Origin: Bacillota bacterium
GTDB taxonomy: Bacteria; Bacillota; Clostridia; Acetivibrionales; JAEXSP01
Assembly (NCBI GenBank): GCA_023453795.1
Contig: JAEXSP010000040.1
Location: 62,001 to 126,000 of the forward strand
DNA: 64,000 nt
Reading direction: 5' to 3'
Part shown: piece by piece, positions 52,310 to 59,519 of the stretch
How the letters are laid out: each line of letters begins with the position of its first letter
Position numbering within the stretch: the first letter of the stretch is position 1
The notes under the pieces: model-generated
What the model was told of the DNA's origin: nothing
Seen by the model: the letters and a program-made list of their open reading frames with translations, nothing else
The model's database searches: none
Translations under genes and position numbers: made by a program

Positions 52310-52864
52310 ATGGGTACATCAAATTGGCAGAACATATCATATTGCATAGATATTTTAAGAGAAATTAAGCCAAAGTCCATTCTTGACATCGGGGTAGGTT
52401 TCGGCAGATGGGGGATGTTGTGCAGGGAATTCCTGGAACTGTGGGACGGCAGGGTTTTCAGGGAGGAATGGATCTTGAACATTGAAGGAGTTGAAATCTT
52501 CGCCCGGAACATAGATGATTACCACAAATACTTCTATAATCAAATTCATGTAGCAGATGCCTATGAGTTGGTAAAAAGTTCTCAACGGAATTATGACCTG
52601 ATTATTATAGGGGATGTTCTGGAACACTTCGATAAGGACAGAGGCATTGATTTCCTGCATCGCTGCCTGGATATATCAAGGTTTGTACTGTTAAATGTTC
52701 CCTTGGGAGATCAGTGGCCTCAGAACGATAAATACGGCAATGAGTTTGAAAGGCACAGGAGTATCTGGAATGAGGCAGAATTGGACCAATTCCCCGTAAA
52801 AAGAAAAATGAATTTTAAGGATTATATTCAACGGGATTTTGCGACATACTTGTTCTCAAGATAA
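52310..52864 (+). CDS. SAM-dependent methyltransferase
   Basis: 184 residues. Motif I is SILDIGVGFGRWGMLC (residues 23-38), the acidic end of strand 2 is GVEIF, and motif II/IV is DLIIIGDVLEHFDK. The His-Phe after the acidic loop is common in class I enzymes that methylate sugars or small molecules. RBS AAAGGGG. Last gene of the GT4-GT32 operon; probably caps the glycan with an O-methyl group, as in many clostridial and Bacillus spore glycans, but this is inference. Confidence 0.78.
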   Translation: MGTSNWQNISYCIDILREIKPKSILDIGVGFGRWGMLCREFLELWDGRVFREEWILNIEGVEIFARNIDDYHKYFYNQIHVADAYELVKSSQRNYDLIIIGDVLEHFDKDRGIDFLHRCLDISRFVLLNVPLGDQWPQNDKYGNEFERHRSIWNEAELDQFPVKRKMNFKDYIQRDFATYLFSR

Positions 52865-52927
52865 AATAATCTGAACCACGATTCGCACAATGTCAATCCT
52901 GTGAGTTTACTGTCATAATACAAAGAC

Positions 52928-52964
52928 GGCTAGGGCACAGTGAAAAGACTTCTGCACTTTTAGC
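52928..52964 (-). repeat. Dispersed repeat fragment (inverted copy of 14058-14094)
   Basis: A 37-base stretch starting GGCTAGGGCACAGTGAAAAG and ending CACTTTTAGC is the reverse complement of 14058-14094 with two differences. It lies in the 116 bases between convergent methyltransferase genes. Confidence 0.7.
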
Positions 52965-52980
52965 TTTGGGGATATTTGAA

Positions 52981-53736
52981 TCAGCCCAGGAAATCTACCC
53001 TCGGCGGCACGCAGAGAAAATCTGTACAGCATTTGTTATCTGACTTTTCATACTCTTTAACTTCCCCGGACCATGCATCAACAGTGAATATACGATAATC
53101 AGGAATCAGGTCGAAAATCTCCCGAGGGGTTTTCTCGGACTCTTCATGATATTCCATGAAAATTACAGGCTGCGATTTCTTGATCAGGTCAAGCGCACCG
53201 CTTATAACCTGATATTCGTATCCCTGTGCGTCAATCTTCAGCACGCGGGTGTTTTCTTTGGCGGCATCATCCAGGAAGCTGTCCAATGTGATGAGCTTGA
53301 CTGTAATTTTAGAATAGCCGCTGCCATTCCCCGGGCAATTGATTGCTGACAGACCTCTGTTGACTGCGGTTTCATTCGTTGCGTAAAACTCGGTAACCCC
53401 GCATTTGTCACCTACCGCGTAAGGATAGGCAGTTACATTTGCAAAACCGTTAATCCCAATATTGCGTTTAAACTCTTCATAAATACCGGGATTGGGCTCA
53501 AAGCCGATACACCGGACATCACCGGCACTGCTTGCAAGGTATAGGGTGTGATACCCGATATTAGCTCCGATATCAATAACGGTATTGCTGTTTCCGGCCA
53601 TTGAGAGCATTAGGTTTGCAAGACCGGTTTCCCAGCCTCCCCGTATACATATATTATTCTCTATCAGTCCCGGAATTTTCAGAATCATCTTAAAGCTGCT
53701 GTTTTTAGACTTTAAATCAAGGCATTTCTCCAGCAA
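52981..53736 (-). CDS. FkbM-family methyltransferase
   Basis: 251 residues. The AdoMet-binding motif is VIDIGANIGYHTLYLA (about 55-70), followed by CIGFEPNPGIYEEFKRNI and the FkbM-typical TLDSFLDD...LKIDAQGYEYQVISGA. Such enzymes O-methylate sugars or glycopeptides. The start codon is TTG, eight bases after GGAG; the frame is open upstream without a better start. Convergent with the plus-strand operon. A sigma-K-like site lies 31 bases before the start. Confidence 0.85.
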   Translation of the reverse strand: MLEKCLDLKSKNSSFKMILKIPGLIENNICIRGGWETGLANLMLSMAGNSNTVIDIGANIGYHTLYLASSAGDVRCIGFEPNPGIYEEFKRNIGINGFANVTAYPYAVGDKCGVTEFYATNETAVNRGLSAINCPGNGSGYSKITVKLITLDSFLDDAAKENTRVLKIDAQGYEYQVISGALDLIKKSQPVIFMEYHEESEKTPREIFDLIPDYRIFTVDAWSGEVKEYEKSDNKCCTDFLCVPPRVDFLG

Positions 53737-53766
53737 AGCTTCAACTCCAATATTTAATACCTTCTA

Positions 53767-53795
53767 CATTGTATTTCGACTCTCGGAAAAATGTG
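53767..53795 (-). promoter_or_regulatory. Possible sigma-K promoter (FkbM gene)
   Basis: CACA-N16-AATACAATG on the minus strand has a matching -35 and spacing, with two mismatches in the -10. Confidence 0.35.
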
Positions 53796-53864
53796 TTTAA
53801 ATTAACTGAATACAGGCATATGAAAATGGCGGGGACACTCCTTAGAAATGCCCCGTGAATATAA

Positions 53865-54602
53865 TTAACAAAACTCAATTCCACGTGCGGCTTGAGGAAC
53901 CGCACAGGGGATTTCCCAAGCGGCGATACGGTTCCCTGAGAAAGTTGCTTCATTTGTCCACAATGCACAAGTAGGGGCAAAGGTAACAGAATCAAATTCC
54001 ATATCTTCAGGTAAATAGGAAGGTGTAGTAAAACTAATTCCTAACGAATTACCTGAAGTATCCACAAATTCGACGTTTGATGCATTGGCATGGGCGATCC
54101 ACAAGTTTACATCATTGGATTCTACCCCGGATTTTGGTGTCGTACTGAAGCTGCTGAGTTTTACTGCGTTTCCATTTGTGTTGAATTTCTGAATTTGGTA
54201 AATCCAAAGACCGAGATCGGTACCGAAGAAAATAGTATTTGTAACAGGGTCTACCGTTATTCCGTCGACAAATCCCGGGTCTCCGCCCTCAGGTGTATTC
54301 AGAATGCTTTGGTAATTTACTGTAGCCAGGACATTGCCTGACAGATCAAGCTTATAGAGTTCAAATTTATCTTCATATCCACCAGCCCAGAATACGTTTT
54401 CTGAAGGATCATACTTTAAGCAACCATAATTATGAGCTGAAGGAATTGTTGAAATGAAGGATCCTGTTGTGGTTATCTTGTAAATATTTGTATCACCTTC
54501 TTTTGTGACATAAAGGAATTGCCCGTCGAAGGCAACAGCTCTTCCATTGCCCGATGCTGCACCTGGTGCGGGAAATATTCTTAACAAGTCTCCTGTAGCC
54601 AT
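53865..54602 (-). CDS. Beta-propeller-like protein of unknown function
   Basis: 245 residues made of short beta-rich units with aromatic-glycine turns: GQFLYVTKEGDTNIYKI, NVFWAGGYEDKFELYKLD, NTIFFGTDLGLWIYQI. These resemble NHL/SMP-30 or YncE-type blades, which would give a four- to five-blade propeller, perhaps one half of an oligomer. It has no signal peptide. The ATG has AAAGGAGG seven bases upstream; 27 earlier codons are open but lack a site. The C terminus ends in RGIEFC; the terminal Cys and the short 'RGI' tail are shared in style with the discoidin protein (RGIRIFD). Confidence 0.65.
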   Translation of the reverse strand: MATGDLLRIFPAPGAASGNGRAVAFDGQFLYVTKEGDTNIYKITTTGSFISTIPSAHNYGCLKYDPSENVFWAGGYEDKFELYKLDLSGNVLATVNYQSILNTPEGGDPGFVDGITVDPVTNTIFFGTDLGLWIYQIQKFNTNGNAVKLSSFSTTPKSGVESNDVNLWIAHANASNVEFVDTSGNSLGISFTTPSYLPEDMEFDSVTFAPTCALWTNEATFSGNRIAAWEIPCAVPQAARGIEFC

Positions 54603-54666
54603 TTGGTATCCTCCTTTTAAATAAGTCATGATGAATGCAAAAGAGCACCGACAGCACTCATATTTA

Positions 54667-54695
54667 CATAATATTCCCGGCATGAATGAATGGTT
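54667..54695 (-). promoter_or_regulatory. Possible sigma-K promoter (propeller-like gene)
   Basis: AACC-N16-AATATTATG on the minus strand has a matching -35 and spacing, with two mismatches in the -10. Confidence 0.3.
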
Positions 54696-54769
54696 ACACT
54701 CTGTAGGGGTTTATGTGGTCTGTAACGTATATGGTCAGGGTATGCAGACCACAACATCAAGGAAGTGTA

Positions 54770-54813
54770 TTTGTAACACTTTGAATGAATAGATAATATT
54801 GTAGTGTTACAAA
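54770..54813. repeat. Inverted repeat downstream of the second clostripain-like gene
   Basis: TTTGTAACAC and GTGTTACAAA pair perfectly over ten bases around a 24-base loop, ending three bases from the peptidase stop. A second inverted repeat (TGTGGTCTG / CAGACCACA) lies at 54714-54753. Either could end the peptidase mRNA or bind a regulator. No T run follows. Confidence 0.5.
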
Positions 54814-54816
54814 ACA

Positions 54817-55992
54817 CTAGCTCCAATTTTTATAAGCTTTAAGCTTATTTAATATGGATAAATGTTTTTCTTTGGTCAAGGACGTGTTCATCATTTCAAT
54901 ATAGGCATATACAGCTTCATAGGGTAGAAGCATAGGTCCCATCCCTGTGTTTGTCCCCGGGACGGTGCCTGAAGCTAAAGGCTTTCGGCCGAGAAGGTTC
55001 GTCCAGGCATTGTTTTTGGCAAAGGATAGTCTGCAATAGCGTTCAAATTGAACTTGATTCTGAAGATCAGGCAATTGGATGTTAATGTAGGCAGAGGGAT
55101 TATCGGGCCTTTTTTTTCCATAAAGAAGCATGCTTTGAAGAATGGTTCGTAAAGTATTTAGTGGTGTAAACCAGGGACAAGACGGATCTGCGCAGGCTAT
55201 TATCTGACTTGGTGTTAAATTTTTTGCATCAGTTTTTGATAAATAAGACCAAGCAATATTGTCACAAAGCTTTTTCACTTCCTCAAGAGCAGAATTGTCT
55301 GGCTTAATTGCTACCAGATCATAACCCGAGGCATCTATGAGGCTGCAGATAAATTTATCAGTCCCATTAGCCATGGAATTTTCTAATAGGTCAATTATGA
55401 AATGATATTGTAATCCGCTTATAGGGCCTTTTCCTACATAAGTCAGTACATTATCAACAGTGCTGTCCGATTTTCCCAATTCGTACAATACCTCAATGCA
55501 GTTGCAGTAGCAAGCATCAAGAATCAACAGGTCTACTTTTTTTTCGATTTTTTCAAGTGCAAGGCACATTTCCGGAAACCCCATTATATAAGGCTTATCC
55601 TGGCAGTAATCGGGCATTAGGCCGACCAACTGGTATGCATGTCCTCCAAGAATAAGCATATAATGCTCTGCAGGGTAGCATTCCATTCCCCAGCGAATGA
55701 ATTCATAAAGGGTGTGAGAGTCGGCCATGTTGAGATGCCCCAGATCATCAAGCAGAACAAGATTGGTGCCCGTATATAAATAGCGTCTGATGCCGGACCA
55801 TTCCTCTTCGGGGTATTTATAAAACTGTGGCCTTAAAATCTTTACAAGCTCACTGTCGGCTCTTCCTATTTGTATTAAAACATTTAAATTATCTGCTCGA
55901 CCGGCTCTTTGAAGGCCTAACACGGATTTCCAGTTTTCCGGCTCCAGATCATTGTTGCCGTTTGCATAGAATAGTACTGTCCATTTCCTCAT
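54817..55992 (-). CDS. Clostripain-like cysteine peptidase (C11 family), second copy
   Basis: 391 residues, paralogous to the peptidase at 30739. The catalytic His is in YMLILGGHAYQL and the Cys in LLILDACYCNCIEVLYEL; three Cys lie close together there. The segment GLMPDYCQDKP[YF][IL]MG[FY]PEM is nearly identical in both copies. There is no signal peptide. AAGGAAG lies nine bases upstream. It is the third gene of a probable operon with a tail-collar and a discoidin protein, which may be its substrates or partners. Confidence 0.85.
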   Translation of the reverse strand: MRKWTVLFYANGNNDLEPENWKSVLGLQRAGRADNLNVLIQIGRADSELVKILRPQFYKYPEEEWSGIRRYLYTGTNLVLLDDLGHLNMADSHTLYEFIRWGMECYPAEHYMLILGGHAYQLVGLMPDYCQDKPYIMGFPEMCLALEKIEKKVDLLILDACYCNCIEVLYELGKSDSTVDNVLTYVGKGPISGLQYHFIIDLLENSMANGTDKFICSLIDASGYDLVAIKPDNSALEEVKKLCDNIAWSYLSKTDAKNLTPSQIIACADPSCPWFTPLNTLRTILQSMLLYGKKRPDNPSAYINIQLPDLQNQVQFERYCRLSFAKNNAWTNLLGRKPLASGTVPGTNTGMGPMLLPYEAVYAYIEMMNTSLTKEKHLSILNKLKAYKNWS

Positions 55993-56041
55993 ATAACGGC
56001 TGCTTCCTTATCATAAAAAAATTGGATAGGTAAAATGCCAA

Positions 56042-56521
56042 TCAATCAAAAATACGTATACCCCTGGTTGGCAAAGGCGGTTCGGGTGGTTTTGGCGAAG
56101 CTTCATAAACCTCAAACTCCATGATTGAAGAAAGCTGCGGATTTATATTGAGTCCTGAAGTAATATAGACCCTGACATAACGGGCATAAAATGGTGTAAC
56201 GCTGTGGTCGGTTATACTCGAAGTATTATTGAGAACAGTATCAACATCGGACCAAATATTATTGTCTATACTTGACTGGAGTTTAAAATCCCTTATGCTG
56301 TAGCCGGGCGTGGGCCAGCCGGGGACAACGCTCATATGCTTGACGACCCATCGGTCAATTGAAAAAACATTGCCCAAGTCCACATTTACCCAACAGGGTA
56401 ATGTATTGCACAGCCATCGGCTTAAAGCAGCCGTAGATCCGTCAACAACCCGCTGTGCAGAGTAAGGCGGAACAAAATCGCTCGCAGATGCAGACTTGTT
56501 TAAGGCCAGATTGATACTCAT
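56042..56521 (-). CDS. Single-domain discoidin (F5/8 type C) protein
   Basis: 159 residues: one F5/8 type C (CBM32-like) domain with LNKSASASD..PPYSAQRVVDG at the start, WVNVDLGNVFSIDRW in the middle and YVRVYI.SG near the end. These beta-sandwich domains bind sugars or lipids. It has no signal peptide and ends in a Pro-rich tail (PKPPEPPLPTRGIRIFD), suggesting a linker to a partner or display on a surface without secretion. Second gene of the collar-discoidin-peptidase operon, starting 33 bases after the collar stop. Confidence 0.8.
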   Translation of the reverse strand: MSINLALNKSASASDFVPPYSAQRVVDGSTAALSRWLCNTLPCWVNVDLGNVFSIDRWVVKHMSVVPGWPTPGYSIRDFKLQSSIDNNIWSDVDTVLNNTSSITDHSVTPFYARYVRVYITSGLNINPQLSSIMEFEVYEASPKPPEPPLPTRGIRIFD

Positions 56522-56553
56522 TTTCAGTTCACATCCTTACTTATCAGGTTTCG

Positions 56554-56796
56554 TTAACTGCGTGAAGGGTATATTCCCTCCATTGCTATAAAATAATGTG
56601 TGCCGGGGAGGGGTTCGGCCCCCTGCAAATTAGGCAGTGCAAAGGTAGTGCTGCCGTTACCGCCGAACTTTGTGCCAAGGAGTGAGAATAAGGCGGTATA
56701 CTGGCTAATAGGAAGAATTTGTCCGTTGCAGAAGTTCCAACCCTGTGGTTCAAAATCATAAGGGAAGAGCATGATTGTTCCTATAAAAACATCCAT
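56554..56796 (-). CDS. Minimal phage tail-collar domain protein
   Basis: 80 residues: the tail-collar/microcystin-dependent protein domain with IGTIMLFPYDFEPQGWNFCNGQ, then LPISQYTALFSLLGTKFGGNGSTTFALPNLQG. Family members in phages sit on tail fibres; chromosomal relatives often occur as two or three in a row, but here there is a single short copy. No other phage gene is near, so it is not a prophage remnant. First gene of its operon, with a possible sigma-K promoter. Confidence 0.85.
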   Translation of the reverse strand: MDVFIGTIMLFPYDFEPQGWNFCNGQILPISQYTALFSLLGTKFGGNGSTTFALPNLQGAEPLPGTHYFIAMEGIYPSRS

Positions 56797-56825
56797 AATA
56801 TCACCATTTTGAAGTATATTTTCTT

Positions 56826-56853
56826 TATAGTATTCACCTTATGTAAATAAGTG
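56826..56853 (-). promoter_or_regulatory. Possible sigma-K promoter (collar-discoidin-peptidase operon)
   Basis: CACT-N15-AATACTATA on the minus strand; the -10 is the same nine bases as at the smaller fibre gene and has one mismatch to CATAnnnTA. Confidence 0.4.
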
Positions 56854-56959
56854 CATGGCCTGGAAAGACATATTTTACATAAGCTATTCTTATATTTTGC
56901 CAAGTAGTTAATAAAAATGAAGAGCGTTATGGTCTTAAGAATAACGCTCCTAAACGATG

Positions 56960-57589
56960 TTAAATGCATTCAAAAATACATGGATAAGGCTGAGTTTTGA
57001 GACTATAGAATAATCTCACTTGCCCAACCCAGGCAGCAAAGGTGTTTTTCCACTGGGTAGAATCAAAGAAGGCATCAATTGCTGCATCCGTGTCGACAGA
57101 GAACGTAGGAATAAACAAGGGAGCAACTCCTTGCTCCAGAATGCCGCCAAGATTACCGTCAGAAATAATTCCGTTTTCCTTAATGATCATAATAGGCTGG
57201 CCTGCCTGATAATCCATTGAGGGTTCCACCTGAATATAAGGACTTGTGAGCCATTGGTCGCTGTATTTTACTTCTCGCGGTGTCCCGGGTCTTGCAGCAC
57301 CGGAATATATTACAGCACGCCTGAAGGCTACCGACAGCAGCCCGTAACTGCTTAGAACGATTCTGCGAATCGAAGGCAGGGGAGCTTCCGTCCATTGGTC
57401 TGTAACACCCAGTGTCCTGGGAAGCAGAAGGTTGTTGGAGAGCTCCTGCTCCACACGCAGAAGGAATTTGGCTTGTTGGTCGTTAAACGGTGAAGCATAA
57501 CTCAAGAAAATCGGAACCTTGTATGAAAGGTCTGTTGGCTGCTGATCGAGTGTTTGGTCTTTACAAGGACAGGTACCCTTTTCTCCCAT
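56960..57589 (-). CDS. TIR-like domain protein of unknown function
   Basis: 209 residues. The stretch VPIFLSYASPFNDQQAKFLL resembles the first strand and helix of TIR or TIR-like domains (FLSYA), and APLPSIRRIVLSSYGLLSVAFRRAV could be the following units. The second half (YIQVEPSMDYQAGQPIMIIKENGI) has alternating strands and helices. A Cys pair (CPCKD) lies near the N terminus. No membrane segment or signal is present. Weak similarity by eye only. RBS GAGGTGA lies before the ATG. A good sigma-K-like site precedes it. Confidence 0.6.
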   Translation of the reverse strand: MGEKGTCPCKDQTLDQQPTDLSYKVPIFLSYASPFNDQQAKFLLRVEQELSNNLLLPRTLGVTDQWTEAPLPSIRRIVLSSYGLLSVAFRRAVIYSGAARPGTPREVKYSDQWLTSPYIQVEPSMDYQAGQPIMIIKENGIISDGNLGGILEQGVAPLFIPTFSVDTDAAIDAFFDSTQWKNTFAAWVGQVRLFYSLKTQPYPCIFECI

Positions 57590-57626
57590 TCTATCACCTC
57601 ATAAAAAATGGTTTATAATATCTATA

Positions 57627-57655
57627 CATATTATGTAAACAAAGCAGAAGCTGTT
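57627..57655 (-). promoter_or_regulatory. Possible sigma-K promoter (TIR-like gene)
   Basis: AACA-N16-CATAATATG on the minus strand matches mACm-N16-CATAnnnTA except the last base. Confidence 0.5.
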
Positions 57656-57727
57656 ACAGGTATTAACACGTCCAAATCTTTTGTTCTATTACTTTTTTCA
57701 AATCCATTAACACCTTTTATACAATCT

Positions 57728-57755
57728 TACATAAAATGAAAGTATACATAAGCTT
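57728..57755 (+). promoter_or_regulatory. Possible sigma-K promoter (dehydratase gene)
   Basis: TACA-N15-CATAAGCTT has AC and CATA in place, with a mismatch in each flank. It is 67 bases upstream of the start. Confidence 0.35.
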
Positions 57756-57822
57756 TTAACATGGATGAATAACATGCTAAAAACAGAAAGATAAGCAATG
57801 TTTTTTAAGGAAGTGTATTATA

Positions 57823-58806
57823 ATGAGGGTCATATTGGTGACAGGCGGTGCAGGGTTTATCGGAAGCACCTTTATCAAATATTTTTTGAGGCGGAATAAA
57901 GATTTTATTATTGTGAACCTCGATAAGCTTACATATGCAGCATCTCTTGAGAATCTGAGGGAGTTGGAGAATTCCCCCAGGCATCATTTTGTAAAAGGAG
58001 ACATTTGTAATCAGGATCTTGTAAACTACATCATGAAAAGGTTCAGGCCTGATTATGTCATCAACTTTGCAGCAGAAACCAACGTTGACAGAAGCATCAG
58101 CAATCCTGCTGTTTTTGTTCAGAGCAATGTCATGGGAACCTTGACTCTTCTGGAGGCAGCTCGGTATCAGTGGAGCAAGAGCGATATTCATAATAACAGG
58201 TTCATTCAGGTTTCAACCGATGAGGTTTACGGCAGTCTCCGGAATGATGAGGATTTCTTTATGGAGGAATCAAGTCTGGTTCCAAATAGTCCGTATTCAG
58301 CCTCAAAGGCAGGAGCAGACATGCTTGTACGGTCTTTTGTTAAAACACATGGAATGCCAGCTGTGATTACCAGAAGCTGCAACAATTACGGGCCATGTCA
58401 AAATTCAGAGAAGTTCATTCCCAAGTGCATAATAAATGCTTTAGAGGATAAACCCGTACCCATTTATGGAGATGGCATGAGCAAACGGGAATGGATCAAT
58501 GTAATAGACCATTGCATCGGCATCATCAGAGTCATGTTTTATGGCAAACCCGGTGAGATTTATAACATAGGCTCGGGAGAAGAAGTATCAAATATTGATA
58601 TTGCAAAAAGAATACTGAATATCATGGGAAAACCTGAGAATGCTATCGAAAAGATTGATGACAGATCGGGACATGACAGAAGATACGCACTGAACAGCTA
58701 CAAAATAAGGAATAATCTTTCATGGAGCAGCAAATACAGCCTCGATGAGGGATTAAAGGAGACAGGTAAATGGTATAAAGAGAATAAAGAATGGTGGAAG
58801 AGGTGA
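57823..58806 (+). CDS. rfbB: dTDP-glucose 4,6-dehydratase (RmlB/RfbB-like)
   Basis: 327 residues, extended SDR fold. NAD loop VTGGAGFIGSTFIKYFL, then NLDKLTYAASLENL, NFAAETNVDRSI, the catalytic STDEVYGS and Tyr-Lys in YSASKAGADML. These match RmlB, which makes dTDP-4-keto-6-deoxyglucose, precursor of rhamnose, quinovose or viosamine on surface glycans. RmlA, RmlC and RmlD are not in the window, so they are elsewhere or the product goes to another pathway. RBS AAGGAAG. Likely monocistronic. Confidence 0.9.
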   Translation: MRVILVTGGAGFIGSTFIKYFLRRNKDFIIVNLDKLTYAASLENLRELENSPRHHFVKGDICNQDLVNYIMKRFRPDYVINFAAETNVDRSISNPAVFVQSNVMGTLTLLEAARYQWSKSDIHNNRFIQVSTDEVYGSLRNDEDFFMEESSLVPNSPYSASKAGADMLVRSFVKTHGMPAVITRSCNNYGPCQNSEKFIPKCIINALEDKPVPIYGDGMSKREWINVIDHCIGIIRVMFYGKPGEIYNIGSGEEVSNIDIAKRILNIMGKPENAIEKIDDRSGHDRRYALNSYKIRNNLSWSSKYSLDEGLKETGKWYKENKEWWKR

Positions 58807-58904
58807 TTGGATTGGCCTTTGGGTAATCTTCCGTGCAGTAACCTATGCCAACGGCTTTTTTGTGGCCGCTGGCAGTACGGGTGCAATTTGGTTTGTCAAA
58901 AAAG

Positions 58905-59075
58905 TTAGCAATCTTCCTTCTTGTCAAGAGGATTCCGCTTTGTTCTGTGAGAATGTTTTTTAAAATTACCAATTATTTTAGAAAATATGTTAGATACTAT
59001 GGAAACTATCTCAGAGTAAATTGCACCTTTAATTACTATTAACAAAATAACACATACACCTATCAATATAGCCAT
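58905..59075 (-). CDS. Small membrane protein ending in an NPLDKKED tag
   Basis: 56 residues. A single hydrophobic segment (ILIGVCVILLIVI) opens the protein, followed by an amphipathic helix and a basic stretch (FKKHSHRTKR). The last residues, RNPLDKKEDC, repeat the end of the protein encoded 450 bases upstream (WNPLDKRED), and the DNA encoding the two ends is also similar. The ATG has GAGG seven bases before it. No family recognised. It could be a small spore membrane protein sharing a sorting or docking tag. Confidence 0.5.
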   Translation of the reverse strand: MAILIGVCVILLIVIKGAIYSEIVSIVSNIFSKIIGNFKKHSHRTKRNPLDKKEDC

Positions 59076-59167
59076 AAAATACCTCAGATTATAATAATTA
59101 CAAAACATAATTATATAATAATTACAAAAGAATGTAAATTAAAGGTGCAAAATCAAGGGGGCGGTAC

Positions 59168-59431
59168 TTATATGGGGACTTCCTGGTATCTGCTTCCGTA
59201 TTGATCCAATATCTCCATAAAGACTTTGCAGCCCGGAAGGCCTGAACGCCGAATGACATTTATGGCCTTTGAAAACTCGGATTCATAGAACCGTAACCCC
59301 ATATTGCAGAGATCCGATGTCAGCTCTCTGGGTATATAGGTTATTTCACAATTGATTCCCTCCATTGAGAACCTTCGTTCAAGAAGAAAGGATGAAGATC
59401 TGGATATAGTCAATACATAATAGCGTGTCAT
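59168..59431 (-). CDS. DUF3343-like protein
   Basis: 87 residues. The pattern YVLTISRSSSFLLERRFSMEG, then ITYIPRELTSDLCNMGLRF, then VIRRSGLPGCKVFMEI, matches DUF3343, small single-domain proteins annotated as putative sulfur/selenium carriers. The usual S-S-C-G motif is replaced by S-D-L-C-N-M-G, so the Cys is kept but the motif is loose. RBS TTGGAG. It follows a strong terminator and may be transcribed on its own. Confidence 0.65.
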   Translation of the reverse strand: MTRYYVLTISRSSSFLLERRFSMEGINCEITYIPRELTSDLCNMGLRFYESEFSKAINVIRRSGLPGCKVFMEILDQYGSRYQEVPI

Positions 59432-59464
59432 AAAGCTTCACTCCAAATATTAATTAGTTTCATT

Positions 59465-59502
59465 AAAAAATATAGAACTGTATGAAGACATACAGTTCTA
59501 TA
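59465..59502 (-). terminator. Strong terminator after the Cys/His-rich protein gene
   Basis: TATAGAACTGTATG and CATACAGTTCTATA form a perfect 14-pair stem with a four-base loop. Read on the minus strand it is followed by six T residues. Confidence 0.9.
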
Positions 59503-59519
59503 CATATCGTTCAGATCAT

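Noticed and set aside
56554..56796. Prophage remnant suggested by the tail-collar domain
   Set aside because: No capsid, portal, terminase, integrase or lysis gene lies nearby; chromosomal collar-domain proteins are common.
58842..58870. Terminator after the dehydratase gene
   Set aside because: GCCAACGGC and GCCGCTGGC can pair but the T run is in the loop, not after the stem.
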